NCBI GenBank assembly: GCA_029204225.1
Contig: CM055113.1
Location: forward strand, 5,242,647-5,306,646
Origin: Diphasiastrum complanatum
Taxonomy: Eukaryota > Streptophyta > Lycopodiopsida > Lycopodiales > Lycopodiaceae
Reading direction: 5' to 3'
Length of the DNA stretch: 64,000 nt
The notes beneath the pieces are model-generated. The model was given only the letters and a program-made list of their open reading frames with translations, searched no databases and was not told the DNA's origin. Below, in pieces: positions 37,248 through 50,449 of the stretch (its first letter is position 1; every line of letters begins with the position of its first letter). Made by a program: the position numbers and the translations under genes.

Positions 37248-38577
37248 TACTAGGATGTTTACCTGCATAGATAAAGCATCCTCGTATTGCAGGTAGTTGA
37301 TGTGTGGTAAAGACAGCTTGGTTTGGGTTGTAAGCTTGGGCATTGGAATCCACCGGTTGAGCATTAGAATCATAGGTATAATAAACATCTGTTTCAGTAG
37401 AATATTGTGGTTGAGTACTTTCTTCCACATAGTAGGTGGCCGGATCGATGGTATTCGGATCAAGATAATGGACAACGTTTTGTGGGGCAGGTTGTTTAAC
37501 AACAAACTGTTGACGTGGAGATGGATATTGATTTGGTGCAGGTGGTTGTGGTTGGTAAACCCCTGGTCGTGGCAGAGGTCTTGTGGCGGGTATGGGTGGT
37601 AAGCTTGATAGATGGTTGGTCTGGTGCCTGCTGGGAAATGATTTCGTAGTTGAGGGCATTCATTAGTAGTGTGATGTTGTGAGCAGATTGGACACCAGAC
37701 ATTTTTCCTTGCTGGAAAGGATTTCTCAGCAATCTGTTTCATGGCGGTTTGGAAATCGGCAATGAGTTTATCTATATGAGATTGTTGAGCTTTTTGCCAG
37801 GTTTTCATTTGATGTAGAAGTTCATAAGACTGAGCAATATTATCAGATTTTGGGTGATCAGGACGGTCTGGATTCTTAGATTTATTTTCACGATTGTCAA
37901 AGTCATCGTCGGAACCTTCCTCTTCTTCACAGATAGCATCAGTCATCACATCTTTAAGTTGATCATAAAGGTCAACTTGTTTGAGTTCACGGCGGATGTT
38001 TTTTGGTAATCCAACTAAAAATAGTTTTATGGCCATTCGTTCAGTGATATTTTCATCAACACATTCTACTTTGAGATGTTTAAAACGCTCAATGTAGTTT
38101 TGAACAGACTCTTCGTGACGCATCTTGATATGAGTAATTTGAATGAACGGGCTCTGAGTCAGTTTGGATGGTTTGAAACGCTTGATGAGCGCGTCCTTGA
38201 GGGTGGTCCAAGAAGCAAGATTAGGAGCTTCGAGATTCAAGTACCTTTCCTTGGCGGTGCCATAAAGTACCATGGGAAATAGGCGAAGCTTTTTAGTTTC
38301 AGAGGTATCTCCATAAAACCGGCATGCATTATCAAAGTCTTGGAGAAATCGGACTGGGTCAGATTCGCCATCATACTTTGGTGCATCGATATGTGGAATT
38401 CTTCATTCCATTTGTGGAGGAGTCGGAAATGAAGATTCAGCACAGTCACGAGACATGATGCAGAATATAGATAAGCAAGGCAGGACTGTACTTGACAAAA
38501 AGAGCAGTTTGCTTGCATAATGGATAGTGTAGGACAAAAAATGGTCTTTCTGATTGTTATAGAATTTGAGGTTTCAA
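37248..38577 (-). pseudogene. gag: G1 gag, second inverted copy (B2)
   Basis: Starts at MSR (38,456) with a little leader upstream. A TGA lies soon after the start where the other copies have CGA (MERRI). The retrotrans_gag region, an acidic stretch and one knuckle CPICSQHHTTNEC (CX2CX3HX4C, intact here) follow. The frame shift to the Pro/Gln-rich part (RPGVYQPQPP) is at the same place as in the other copies. It ends within the second knuckle at CFIYAGKH, where the first knuckle Cys pair has decayed, and joins the G3 LTR end. About 440 residues of gag are represented. Confidence 0.8.
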
Positions 38578-39121
38578 CATGAATGGAGGATCTAACACTA
38601 ACATCCATTAACACTAAGCATTAACACTACATCCATTAACCCTACTTCCATTAACCCTAAATCCACAACAATGATAGAAACTTACTCTTCTCTCTCTCCC
38701 TTTCTCTCTCACAAAAAGCATAAGAAATAACAATCCCAATAATGATCAGATCCAACAATTAGCAAAATCCAAAGAAAGCATGAGAAATGGAGGAGAAGAA
38801 ATGAAGAGCAAGGACATTCATCAATCCATTTCTAAAGAGAACCAATTCGCTTTATTGAAATGAGGAAATGAACATGAGGAGCAACTCGAGTTGGTCCCTT
38901 TTTATAGTAGAGAGGAGGACCCTAGCCTCTGAATCCTGTTGGTCCAGTCTTGCCTCTCTTTATTCAAACCATCAAAATTGGAGGGAAACCCAACTTTATT
39001 CACTAACTTGACATTTAGGCCCTGCGACATTAAAAGTCTTGCAAAAAGGCCTAAAGTTCTTTTATTGACTTTTAACTAATCAATCAAATAACTATGTGAT
39101 CATCGGGTTGGACTTACACAC
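38578..39121 (-). mobile_element. G2 LTR fragment (inverted)
   Basis: Reverse complement of about 12,090-12,608; it carries the TATA box but lacks the last 130 bases (R/U5). It starts TGTGTAAGTCC on the minus strand and has about 22 bases near its start that copy A lacks. It lies between G1 RNase H/integrase sequence on one side and another G1 leader on the other. Confidence 0.75.
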
Positions 39122-39140
39122 GCAGGGTGCCAAATCTCTC

Positions 39141-42100
39141 TCACTTATTGACTAGGGTTAGGGTTGCCTTGGGATCCGCAAACCCTTCAACAGCACGTTG
39201 TTCAGGTTTGGAGAAGTAAGGATCCATCTGTCCTGAAGTTAAATATTCGGTAATTTCCTTAGCCCATACAAGTGTAGAGTCAACTTGTAAAAGGATTGCA
39301 TTTGGTAAATCATCGTTGACACCTTGATCAGGGGTAGGAAGGTTAGGGATTCGGGATAGATGGTCTGCTAAAAAATGTTGAACTCCCTTGCGAACCACGA
39401 TCCTAAACTCAAATTCTCTCAATAATAGGATCCATCTAGTAATACGGCCGGTGGTGCAGGTCTTGTTGATGAGTTACAATAGTGCTTGATGATCAGTGAA
39501 GAACGTAAAGACTTTTCCTGGAAGATAATGGCGAAACTTCTGAACCGCATATACCATTGCCAAGGCTTCGCATTCGGTAGTGGTATAATTGACTTCAGCA
39601 GGTATCAATTGTCAACTAAGAAAACGAATTGGGTAGTCCTTTTTGAATTCTCCCGGTTCGGTGAGCACTGCTCCAATGGCATACTTGGATGCATCGGTAT
39701 GCACATGGAATTCTTTAGAATAATCAGGAGCCCGGAGGATGGGTGCATTGGTAAGGGCTTCTTTGAGGTGATTAAAGACGACGCGTTGTTCATCCGTCCA
39801 TTTGGGAACTACAACTACTTTGTAGATTAAGCATGCTTTGTTAGCGAAATCGAAAATAAAGCACCGATAGTAGTTGGCGTGGCCAAGGAAGGAGTAAACT
39901 TCACGTATCGTACGCGGTTCCGGTAGATTTTGAATGATAAGGATCTTTTCAGGGTCAATGGCAATGCCATTTTGTGAGATAATATGTCCTAACACAATAC
40001 CATGGGTTACCCAAATCTGGCATTTTTAAGGATTAAAAAAGATACCGAAGCGTTGACATTGCATAAATTTTTTTTCGAGCATAGACAGATGACGTATTTC
40101 TTCGGAATGTGCTCCTAAATTGTCCAAGTAAACTTCTAAGGTATCGCCCATCTGCTGAGAAAAGTCCGCTTGCATAACATGTTGGAAGGTGCTAGTAGCA
40201 TTTCAGAGACCAAAAGACATGACTTTCCAACAGAAGGTTTCCCATTCTGTGGCAAAGGCGGTTTTGTGTTGATCTTCTTCAGCGATTTGGATCATATTAT
40301 ATTCGCTAAAGCCATCTAAGAAGGAGTAAGCCTCATTTCCTGCTAGATTTTTTAAGATGGATTCTCCGAAAGGTAGTGGAAAATGATCACGTTCAGTGAC
40401 AACGTTAAGTTTCTTAAAATCGACACAGATCCAGAGTTTTCATTTTTCTTGGGGACGATGACAATTGAGGGGACCCACTCAGTATGCTCAATTTCATAGA
40501 TAAAGCCGCGTCTAAGAGGCGTTGTAATTCTTCTTTGATCTTGGCCTTATAGATGGGATTGCATTTGTATGGACGACTCGCAGTAGGCCTCGCACCTGGT
40601 TTAAGTGGGATACGATGCACAGCTACTTGGGGTGAGACGCCTTTCATGTCTTTATAGGTCCAGGCAAAGATATGACGATATTTTCGCAGGAGCTTTTCAA
40701 GTCGTCTTCGTTGTTCACGATTGAGATGAGCTCCGACGTGGACAAGATATTCGTTGGTTTCATTTGGCTCACTCAGGGAAAGGGTTATGGTTTGTGCAGG
40801 GCCTTCGTAGGGTGAATTACTAGTGGGCTCACGTTGAGCTTGGGGTAATTTGATCGTGACATCCTCGATCATATAGTCCTTAAAGTATGCAGGAACATCA
40901 TGGGCTGGAGATTCGGGGGGGGGCCTTGCCTTTATCTTGCCGAGATGGTGCTTTTTCGGGGACTGGTGTAGGGCTAGAGGCAATTTTAGGAACTTCCCGA
41001 ACAATTGTGAGGTCACCTGGCGGTTGAATTTGAAATGGTTTTTTCATTTTCTCTTTCATAGTATGACCACGTCGTTGAGGTTTTGGTGGTAGAGAGACAG
41101 TTGGTATGTCATGGAGGATCTCGTTATCAATTTGAAAGATAGTCTCCTCCTCACAGAGATCCCATGGATAGTGTGGGTGTTTGGGACGGCAGAATTTTGT
41201 CTCAGGTTTTTCAAATGCAACCTTGGCAACAGATTCCACCTTGGAAGCATGTTGCAGATAGGTCTTCGGAGGAAGTGCTTCCATATAAATGAGGATCTGA
41301 ATATCAGAAATGTCCATATCTTCTGGGCAATTCTGAATTCATAAGACGTTTTCGTCATCAATGAATAAATCATCTGATTCATTAGCAGGTAGCCATGCAA
41401 CATTTAGCAGCTCATCATGGTGTGGAAGAATATCAATAAAATTGATATTGATGTTGGGTGTATCCAGATTAGGTAATTGGTCATGGTTGATCGGGTGTGG
41501 AGAGGCACAGTAATCGACATTCACACAATCAATGGTAGCTAGACTGTGACTCCAGTTTATGATATCAGTAGATTTAACATAATGACCTTTTTCATGGCTG
41601 GACTAATATGGCTCAAATACTAAGTTGGTGGTTGAGGATTCCTCGTCATGGATGCGTGCAGGTTTGAGTTTATCTGTTCAATCAATGGTGACAAAACTAT
41701 CACGATTACCAAAAGTGACTCGGCCTTTGCTCCAGTCATGAACGACTCGTGCATTGGTGAGCCACGGACGACCAAGTAGTAATTCATAAGAATATGCATT
41801 ATTGGGAATATCAAGTACTACAAGATCAACAGAAAACTTGAGACCTCCTAGTTTGATGCTTCCAGAGTCGCTCGGGTGTGGAGATGTACAATTATCCTGA
41901 TGCTGAGCACAGTAATCGGCATTCACACAAGCAATGGTAGCTAGACTATGACTCCAGTTTATGATATCAGTAGATTTAACATAATGATCTTTTTTGTGGC
42001 CGAACTAGTGTGGCTCAAATACTGAGTTGGTGGGTGAGGATCCCTCGTCATGGATGCGTGCAGGTTTGAGTTTACCCGTTGAGTCAATGGTGACAGAACT

Positions 42101-42947
42101 GTCACAATTTCCAAAAATTGACTCGGTCTTTGCTCCAGTCATGAACGACTCGTGCATTGGTGAGCCACGGATGACCAAGTAATAATTCATAAGAATAGGC
42201 ATTATTGGGAATATCAAGTACTACAAGATCAACAGAAAACCTGAGACCTCCTAGTTTGATCAGCACGTGCGGAAGGAAACCGGTAGGTCGGACCACACTT
42301 TGATCAGCCATTTGAAGCTGACAAGTAGGTTTGGCTAGCTTGTCTCTCAGATTCCATTCCATCACGAGGGATGTGGAAATGATATTAATCCCAGAACCTC
42401 CATCGAGTACTGCTAAAACTTCACGGGATTGATGATGGGTAGCTGGGATTTTGATGTTGCCTCGTTCGCTGAGTGGATTGGTTAGATGTAAGGGCATTTC
42501 AGGCAACTCGTCAATAGTGGTGGTGATATTAGATTGGATCTGTTGTTTCCACTGGCCAACATGCTTCCAGAGTACATGGAAGGGAAGGGTGACATTGGCT
42601 TCTAGTAAATCTCCCCAGACTTCGGTACCTTCAAGGGTTTTGCTTTCAAAGGGCTTGTGAGGTACTTTATGGGAAGAGGAAGATTCTTGGTCAACATTGC
42701 GGATTTGCTGGCGATATTCATAATGTAGCCAAATTTCTTCAGATGGGTGAGGATAAACTATCGGGGTTGAATCATCACTTGGAGGAACCACTTGCGGTTG
42801 AGTTTTGCTTGGTGCAAGTGTAGGGGATTGGCATTGGGTTTGTGCCCGAGTCAAGACCCAAGCAGGATGTAATTCGATTGGTAAGGTTTCTACTTGCACT
42901 GAACATACAAGAGTGGTTGGCTTAGATCGGGATGGGCAGTCCTTCAC
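39141..42947 (-). pseudogene. pol: G1 pol, inverted copy B: protease, RT and RNase H
   Basis: From the last gag knuckle (KDCPSRSKP) the frame runs without stop through the VLDGGSGINIIS protease box. After an internal duplication and several frame changes RT follows: AWTYKDMKGVSPQ, HRIPL, then VYLDNL (YxDD damaged as in copy A) and LGHIISQNGI. RNase H is shown by [26 protein letters not shown] and FTDHQALL, and a linker ending ADHLSRIPNLP leads to the start of an integrase region that stops at 39,141. Several stops interrupt RT/RNase H. Compared with copy A it reaches about 1 kb further downstream. Confidence 0.85.
41855..42655 (-). repeat. 400-bp tandem duplication inside G1 copy B protease region
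   Basis: The segment beginning IKLGGL and VDLVVLDIPNNAYSYELLLG occurs twice (starting near 42,255 and near 41,855), each followed by NARVVHDWSK, while copy A has it once at 10,291-10,410. The period is about 400 bases. The interval given covers roughly the two copies and the adjacent upstream protease. Confidence 0.7.
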
Positions 42948-44217
42948 GTGATTTCAATACCACAGTTTTCACAAGCTGGAGGAAAGCGGAGTTTATATGG
43001 ATAGCGAATACTAGGATGTTTACCTGCACAGATAAAGCATCCTTGTATTGCGGGTACATGATGTGCGGCAAAGACAACTTGGTTTGGGTTGTAAGCAAGG
43101 GCATTGGGATCCACCGGTTGAGCATTAGAATCATAGGTATAATAAACAACCGTTTCAGTAGAGTATTGCGGTTGAGTATTATCTTCCACATAGTAGGTGG
43201 CCGGATCGATGGTATTCGGATCAAGATAATGGACAATGTTTTGTGGGGCATGTTGGTTAACAACAAAATGTTGACGTGGGGATGGATATTGATTTGGTGC
43301 AGGTGGTCATGGTTGGTAAACCCCTGGTCGTGGCAGAAGTGTTGTGGCGGGTACGGGCGGTAAGCTCGATAGATGGTTGGTCTGGTGGCTATTGGGAAAT
43401 GATTTCGTAGTTGAGGGCATTCATTAGCAGTGTGATGCTGTGAGCATATTGGACACCAGACATTTTTTCTTGCTGGAAAGGATTTCTCAGCAAACTGTTT
43501 CATGGCGGTTTGGAAATCGGCAATGAGTTTATCCATATGAGATTGTTGAGCTTTTTGCCAAGTTTCCATTTGATGTAGAATTTCAAAAGACTGAGCAATA
43601 TTATCAGATTTTGGGTGATCAGGACGGTCTGGATTCTTAGATTTCTTTTCACGATGGTCAAAGTCATCGTCGGAACCTTCGTCTTCTTCATAGATAGCAT
43701 CAGTCATCACATCTTTAAGTTGATCAGAGAGGTCAACTGGTTTGAGTTCACGGCAAATGTTTTTTGGCAATCCAAGTAAAAATAGTTTTATGGCCATTCG
43801 TTCAGTGATATTTTCATCAACACATTCTACTTTGAGACGTTTAAAATGCTCAATGTACTTTCGAACAGACTCTTCGCGATGCATCTTGATATGAGTAATT
43901 TGAATGAACGGGCTCTGAGTCAGTGTGGATGGTTTGAAATGCTTGATGAGAGTGTCCTTGAGGGTGGTCCAAGAAGCAAGATCAGGAGCTTCAAGATTCA
44001 AGTACCACTCCTTGGTGGTGCCATAGAGTACCATGGGAAATAGGCGAAGCTTTTTAGTTTTAGAGGTATCTCCATAAAAACGGCATGCATTATCAAAGTT
44101 TTGGAGAAATCGGACTGGGTCAGATTCGCCATCATACTTTCGTGCATCGATACGTGGAATTCTTCGTTCCATTCGTGGAGGAGTCGGATTAGAAGATTCA
44201 GCATAGTTGCGAGACAT
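42922..44217 (-). pseudogene. gag: G1 gag, inverted copy B
   Basis: ATG at 44,217 (MSRNYAESSN). The region matches copy A: RKYDGESDPVRFL, KEWYLNL, HFKPSTLTQSPF, EHFKRLK, then the acidic YEEDEGSDDD. The first knuckle CPICSQHHTANEC is intact. At the same place as in the other two copies the coding sense moves by one base, to HYLDPNTIDPATYYVEDN and CFICAGKHPSIRY; CENCGIE then follows, after which one more shift leads into the pol frame. Family-typical gag; particle formation is unlikely with these breaks. Confidence 0.85.
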
Positions 44218-45026
44218 GATGCAGAATATAGATGAGCAGGGTAGGACTATACTTGACAAAAAGGGCAGTTTGCTTGTAGAATGGATAGTGTAGGACAAAA
44301 ACTGGTCTTTCTGATTGTTATAGAATTCGCGGACAGGATGAGAAATCGTGGAGAGGTAGATAAATCTAACTAGAATACTCGCGAATTCTGAAAAAGGATT
44401 CTGAATGTCGGAATAGTGATTTTTTTAGATTTGTTGGAAAAATTTTGGCGTTTCAGAATTCGCGGATAGTACAGGGAAATCGTGCTCTGTGAGGACGAAT
44501 TCTTAGGCTGGATGGCGAATTCTAATAGAGAGGTTTGACTGGCAGATAGGGAATATAGAGCAAAATGTGATGTTTTGACAGTAAACGGGCAAAATCTGTG
44601 AGATAGAATTCGCGGAGCTACTGAAGGACTGATCTTAATGAGATCTAGCCTCAGTGAAGTCGGCGTATTTTAGGACAAAGATTTTGATGAGAAAAGGGAT
44701 TTTGACAGTATATTAGGCTGTTTTCTCAAAATCTGACTGTGGTCAGAATTCGTGAAGGTGATAAAATGAAAGATCAGGGTCTGTTAGGGCTGCAGACAGA
44801 CTGACAAATTCTGATATACCTTTTTGGTTGTGAGAAAGGTCACTTGGGTCACTTCTTTTGAAGAAAATGCCCAAGTTGACTCTGTTGTTGCTTCCCCCCG
44901 GTTTGAGAAGTTGCTCCGCAGCTCATGTAGGACCTGGAGAGACGATGCGTGCTGATTGTTGGTAGCACGGAAGCAAAAAACAAAAGAAAAAGGAGAAGAA
45001 GCTAGGTAGAAAAATACTTAAAAAGC
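44218..45026 (-). other. G1 leader, inverted copy B
   Basis: Counterpart of 7,492-8,326 with about seven GAATTC words next to CG (near 44,323, 44,384, 44,455, 44,496, 44,516, 44,607 and 44,745). No gene. Confidence 0.7.
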
Positions 45027-45040
45027 AGCAACGTCGCCAA
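45027..45040 (-). other. G1 primer-binding site, copy B
   Basis: TTGGCGACGTTGCTGC-like on the minus strand, equivalent to 7,478-7,491 with two changes. Confidence 0.6.
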
Positions 45041-45206
45041 TGTTGGAAGTATTTCTAGTGTGTGTGGTGGCTAGATCTACTTACAGGTGTAGTATAGGGA
45101 TGTAGAGATTTGTCCACTTTTTAAGTTTCTACCAAGGTTCAAACAGAAATGCGAAACTAAGAAGTAATGACGGAAGCACTAAGGCTTACCCAACTAGTGC
45201 TCAAAC

Positions 45207-47629
45207 CGGAAATGAAACTATCTAAGGTGATAAAATACAAACCCTTGCTAATGCTTACCCAACTAGCAAGGTGTTTAATCTAAATTCTACTTAACACCCA
45301 AAGGGTAATAAAATAATATGGCGGCTAATATTAAGCAAAAAAGCAATAAAGAACATGCCACAATAAACCAATGAAAAGGTGGCAAGAGGAGGCCCGAGCA
45401 CCTTCCCTCAAGCTATGCACCTTTCCAAAGGGAACACAAATGACATAAAATGATAATTCTCCAAAATAGAGAGCAAGATAGCTTAATCTCAAAAGTGTTG
45501 GTTACAATGAAAATACCTCTCCTTTTATGGCAAGGAGGGTCTTCCATAAGTGTCTACAAACTTATGGGACTAATCTGTTTCTAGCTTTTCAAGAACCTAT
45601 AACTTAGGATTTAGAACTTCAAATTTCTTAACTTAGAAAAACTTAAGATAAAATATTTCTAGTCTTAATTTTCCTAAGTCTAAGTTCTAAATCTAAGTTT
45701 AAACTATTTTATTATTATTTAAGCTTCTACTCATGGACTTACAAAACACATGCCATGGCTTGAAGTTTATTGACAAATACTCATACGTGATCTTACAAAA
45801 CACATGCCATTGAGTTTTATTATTATTATTTTATTTTCTCTGTGTTAGCACAGTTGCTAACAAATTGTCAGAGTGTCACATTTTTTTCATCTTTACCAAC
45901 GTTCATTTCAACAAAGGCTGACGTCACGGCTTTCTCACACTCATCCCATGCAACCGTGCAATCAGATTTGACAACGACAACAGCCACCCACGATCTCCCA
46001 CAGATAGCACATCCACTTTGTACTTTCTTCATCTTACCTGTAAAAATTATGTATATATATTGGATACCATCCGTGTATTCAAAAGTGTGTGTGAAAGATA
46101 TAGCAAGCATCAGAAGCTTATCAAAGATAGACGAAGTAGATGCTCTCGTGCATCGATTCTTTGTATTGTCAATAATAGGTTTATTCCTTTTTCAAATTGG
46201 ATTAGCTTTGTGAAGCATGCAATTTCGACCACTATTGTTTTGTGCTCACCTACATTATTGACCTATATATTTCGCTATACTTAATCTGATTATAGCTCTA
46301 TTTGTTCTGCGTTCAGATTTGTGTCAATATTGCTATGCTTTTCTACATTTTGTCTGACTTTCTTATTGCGTAATCTGGTTGTCTGATCTTTGCAAATTAT
46401 TATTAGTCTAGCTATTCGCGACTAATATTTAGTCTTGTCTTTTGCGACTAATTTGCGACTGACAATTAGTCTAGTTGTTCACGACAAATTATCATTCTGA
46501 TGTCTTCATGCTTAATGTTTGGCTATGTAATAAGATCAAACGTGATTTCTATCACTAATGTTCTGTTCGAGTCTGATAGGCGTAGTCATGCTCAGAGAAA
46601 GGGTGAGATAACTCATTCCGCTGCGCATGAGCACTTTCTGTTTGAGTTCGAGCTATTTTTGTTTCTCACACATCCCTCTTTCCCAACATCTTTAGCAGAA
46701 GAAGAATATCTAGCTTTGTCCCAAGGAGCAAGAACATTGGTAAGATTTATAAGACTACTTAAAGAAATTGGAATCAGCCACAAGCCTGTTTCAGTTTGGA
46801 TTGACAACCAAAGTGCAATGAGAATGGCACAGTACCCAAACTTTTGCTCAAGGACAGTCCATATACCTGTTCATTATCACTATGTGAGAGAACAGATTGA
46901 AAGCAGCTTCATTCGGTTCGAATATTTGCCAACGTCATCAATAGTAGCCGATGTTATGACAAAAACCTTAGCACATGGTAAATTCGAAGAGCACAGATCA
47001 TCAATGGGAATTCAGACAGTTAAGCTTGAAGGGAGAGTGTTGAAAGGTCAAGCACACTGCATGATAGAAGGCTGAATAGTAGATGACCTCCTACATTTTA
47101 GAAGGCAGCCCAAATACATGTTTGCAACAATAAGTCAGCCTTTGCTTCCAGCTAATTGTTAGCTTTTTGTTGAAGTAGTCTAAGGTAGATGGTAAGAAGA
47201 TAAATAGGATAGACCTGTAGAACGTTTTTTTATCAATGTAATGCATATTTTGCTTGTGTTCAGTCTTATTTTCAGATCTTGCTTCTGAGTGTGGAGCCTT
47301 GTGTGTGTGTCTATTGAGTGTGTCTGGGTAAGCTTATTTTCTGATTTTTTGTTGCAGAGTTGAAGCTCTATGTAGCTTATGAGTTTGGTCTACTGTTCAT
47401 GTCTCTCCTATGCCATCTTTTACAGCTTATTGGAAGGATAGGTGTATATTATGTTGGCACATGAGCGATTCAAGTTTTTAATTTTTTTTTATTTATGCTC
47501 AATGCATCAACATTTGCGCATAGCTCAAAATATCTTCCTTGTGTTTTACTTTATACTTTGCAATTTATGGAGAGTTCCCTTATCTCGGTCTTCCTCATGA
47601 TGTTACTAGAGTATGTCATTTGAAACTGG
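45207..47629 (+). repeat. 2.4-kb direct repeat, copy C
   Basis: Same orientation as 1-2,440. The 65 bases upstream contain a second version of its start (gaaatgcgaaact...cttacccaactagtgctcaaac), so the repeat begins with a short tandem duplication. It ends abruptly at 'tgaaactgg'. Confidence 0.9.
46500..47075 (+). pseudogene. Ty1/copia RNase H fragment, copy C
   Basis: Same 191-codon frame as copy A with WIDNQSAM and HIPVHYHYVREQIESSF kept. The SSAEAEY motif has become SLAEEEY, a change private to this copy. VADVMTKTLAHGKFEEH is intact. As in the other copies, the N-terminal 60 residues are not copia-like and RT is missing. The three copies have different single changes in catalytic or conserved positions. 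Confidence 0.85.
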
Positions 47630-49449
47630 GTAACCCATTTTTGGGCTAAATAGACTTGATAGATGCTTTCATTTTCCAAAAAAATTGTTGTCAAAAGGAA
47701 CTATTGATAAATTTCAAGGATCACATGTTTGAAACTAGAACTCCCATGCACAGGTTCATGCAGATAACCCTGAAGGTCTTATCAAAATTTGACGTCGTCT
47801 TTCTCAGAGCCGAGATTAAATTGATTCTCCTTGACAGCTGTACATAATTATCTTGCAAAGCATTCCACAGCCAATTGTTAGAATCAGATCATTATTTCAG
47901 TTTCATTTCCTTGGAACGATTATTGCACATTCTGACTCATAATTTTCCAGTAATAACTGGCAGAGGTTTCACCTTCTTTGACCATCATGAACTAAATTGT
48001 ACCACACAGTTCAGTAATCTGGTCAACGTTGAAATTTATGTATGAAACCTTTTGAGAAATAAAATATCGTGCTTGGATTAAGACTGTTCATTTAAAGAAA
48101 GGCTTTCTCCAGGTAAAACTAAATTCTTTTTCACTAGAGAACTTCTGGTGTAGTACTCAGGATATACTTGAGAGTCGTATTTGACTTTCTATGTCACACT
48201 TAAGTCAATCATAAGACTTTTGGGTCACTGCTGAGGATATGTTAAGTTTTTATGTTGCACTTGTTATCTGGATGCTGGTACTATCTTCACTTTTCAAGGG
48301 CTATGTATAATTTCTTACGAGATAAAAATACTAAGTATAGATTTCCCAAACCCGACTTGAATGAACAGTTACAAGAATGTCAGCACGGTTTCCAAATTCT
48401 TTCTTTCAGAACAGTATGTCTATGTCAAAACACATCTACTATCCCAGTCTCCACACAATCGATCAACTATAGTTTAAGCCCTTTGACATAGTGATACCTG
48501 CTTATTTAGAACCTTGTGGTTTTACAGTTTTAAGGGAGTTCTAAAAGTTTGTGCTGACAGGCCCATTATAATGCCCAGAATGAGAGGTTAATAAGAAGTG
48601 GCCTGTACGCCTGTGAAGTCTCTAATGCATGTGTAAGGGGACCTCTATCAAGTGCAAATGGGTGCAACAACTGACCATAATTTGGTGTATGTTTGTAGCA
48701 TGGAAAAATCACATTGGCAAGCAAGAGGTGCATTTCATAGAGCTACAAATCATGGTGGACATAATTCAAAAAATAAATATTTAGTACAACTATTCCAATG
48801 GTTTTACAGACGAACACAATTTAAATATCAAGCAAAGAACTCGCCAAACATTATGATCTTTAAGAAAGCATTCAAATTCATCAGAAAAGAGAGATCCTCT
48901 TGATACAATGGAAAACATGTATATATGTGTATAATGTATTTTAATTTCAATTTTCATCCTCCAAGTTTGAGATGCATGGTATTGTCATGAAGGAACAATC
49001 TCCTTTCATATGGATCTAAAAATTGTATATTTTGCTTTCTACTCATGTCTATATATCCCAAATAAAGGGACATTGAAGATGATCTTTTTGTGGTATCTCC
49101 AAGGACATAACCGAGCTAGACCTTTCTTAACAAAAACAATCTTGAATGTACCTTTGGCATAATTGTGGCCTCCTAAGCAAACAGACGATGCTCTAATTGT
49201 CATTATAGTGGTTGCGGCAAATGGACTAAAACTCGTATGATGTGTACAAATTTCATTATTTTCAACTAGTGGGCAAGGGATGTATCCTTGTGCCCAACAT
49301 CATCTCTCCCGAAGACCTCCACGTTTTATAGCAAAGGAATCTACTTCGATGGTATTATGTAAAAAAGCGCAATAAGAGATATATTTAGATTAAAAAATAA
49401 GAATCACAATTACAAAAATTAGAACAACAATTCAGGTATTAGGTCAGAG
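47630..49449. other. No recognisable gene
   Basis: Small frames at 47,656, 48,252 and 48,652 (60-85 codons) show no known motif. On the minus strand near 49,120-49,180 a peptide NYAKGTFKIVFVKKG can be read and may belong to the acidic ORF that follows to the right. Confidence 0.4.
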
Positions 49450-50229
49450 AACAATATCTTACAAGATCATCATCATCAAAACCGACCATATTTTCTGTTG
49501 TAATGTCGTGGCCACCAGCACACTCTTCAGTTCTCACGAGTTCATAATGAATCTTGGGTGGATACCTTTTCTGAAACTCCAAAAATTCTTCTTCACGCGA
49601 CAAGGTTTCTGAATAAGATTTCTATTTTTCCATCGTGGCATCCAATGCCTCCTTGCCAGATTCAAGTTGCCATTCATTACAATATCAATCTCGGAATCGA
49701 TATCATTATAATCATAATCAATAATATCAGAAAATTCTTACAATTCTTTCAAAAAAAATTGAGAAGATTTCATCTTCTCTCAAATCAAAAATATCTTCAA
49801 TATCGTTGAACAATATGTAATGATCATTATTTATAATATATACAGGAAGATCCAGTAGATTTTTCTCCCAAAAAGACGTTTCTGAAGATTTACAATTGGG
49901 CAAAATTAATGAGCGACAAGTGGTTTGCTCATATTCAGATGCCATTTTTGGTTCAGCATCCGCACCTATATTAACATCATCTTCATCTACCTCCATTGGA
50001 ATAGATGAAAGGATTTTCAGTAATTCTAATGAAGATGAACCAACGGGTTCATCTTCTTGTACTTCAACAGAAAAAATAAATGCCATGCCTTTCATAAGAA
50101 GACGACATTGTCTTTTGTGAATACTACAATGAGTAATTTTTTTGAAGTTGTCATGTAATTTCTTGTATTTTCTATCGTGCTTTTGTTTGGAAGATGGTTC
50201 TGAATGTACAAGATTTGTAAAATTGATGC
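49450..50229 (-). pseudogene. Unrecognised acidic protein remnant fused to a copia gag tail
   Basis: Minus-strand reading: FTNLVHSEPSSKQKHDRKYKKLHDN, KRQCRLLMKGMAFIFSVEVQEDEPVG, an acidic MEVDEDDVNIGAD stretch, then DIEDIFDLREDEIF, and after a frame change EWQLESGKEALDATMEK, a stop, EEEFLEFQKRYPPKIHYELV and ENMVGFDDDD. The first 209 bases are duplicated inverted at 16.7-16.9 kb. I know no family with this sequence; it might be a host gene fragment or an unusual element ORF. One stop and at least one frameshift make it a pseudogene here. The evidence for coding is the long, compositionally protein-like reading. Confidence 0.4.
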
Positions 50230-50449
50230 TATCGATTGTGCTATTACAATTGCTGGTCTGAATCAGTTTGCTCAGCTTTTGTCTTCTTGTCTTTCGAAGA
50301 TTTCTTCTTCTGGAACTGTTGCTTATTTGAATAGAGTGCGACTACCTTCATATATAAGCTTTTTCTTCTTACTTCTTTCTGCAATAAACTTGCTATCAAT
50401 TTTTATAGAGACAAGTCAGGAGCATTCCTCAAGAGAAATACTAAGTTGT

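Larger units (their letters stand above)
39122..45142 (-). mobile_element. G1 gypsy element, inverted copy B
   Basis: Longest G1 copy: U5 end of the LTR, PBS, leader, gag, protease, RT and RNase H up to the beginning of integrase, all on the minus strand. Its 5' edge is at the base equivalent to 7,376 in copy A. No 3' LTR is present; a G2 LTR fragment follows. Confidence 0.85.
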
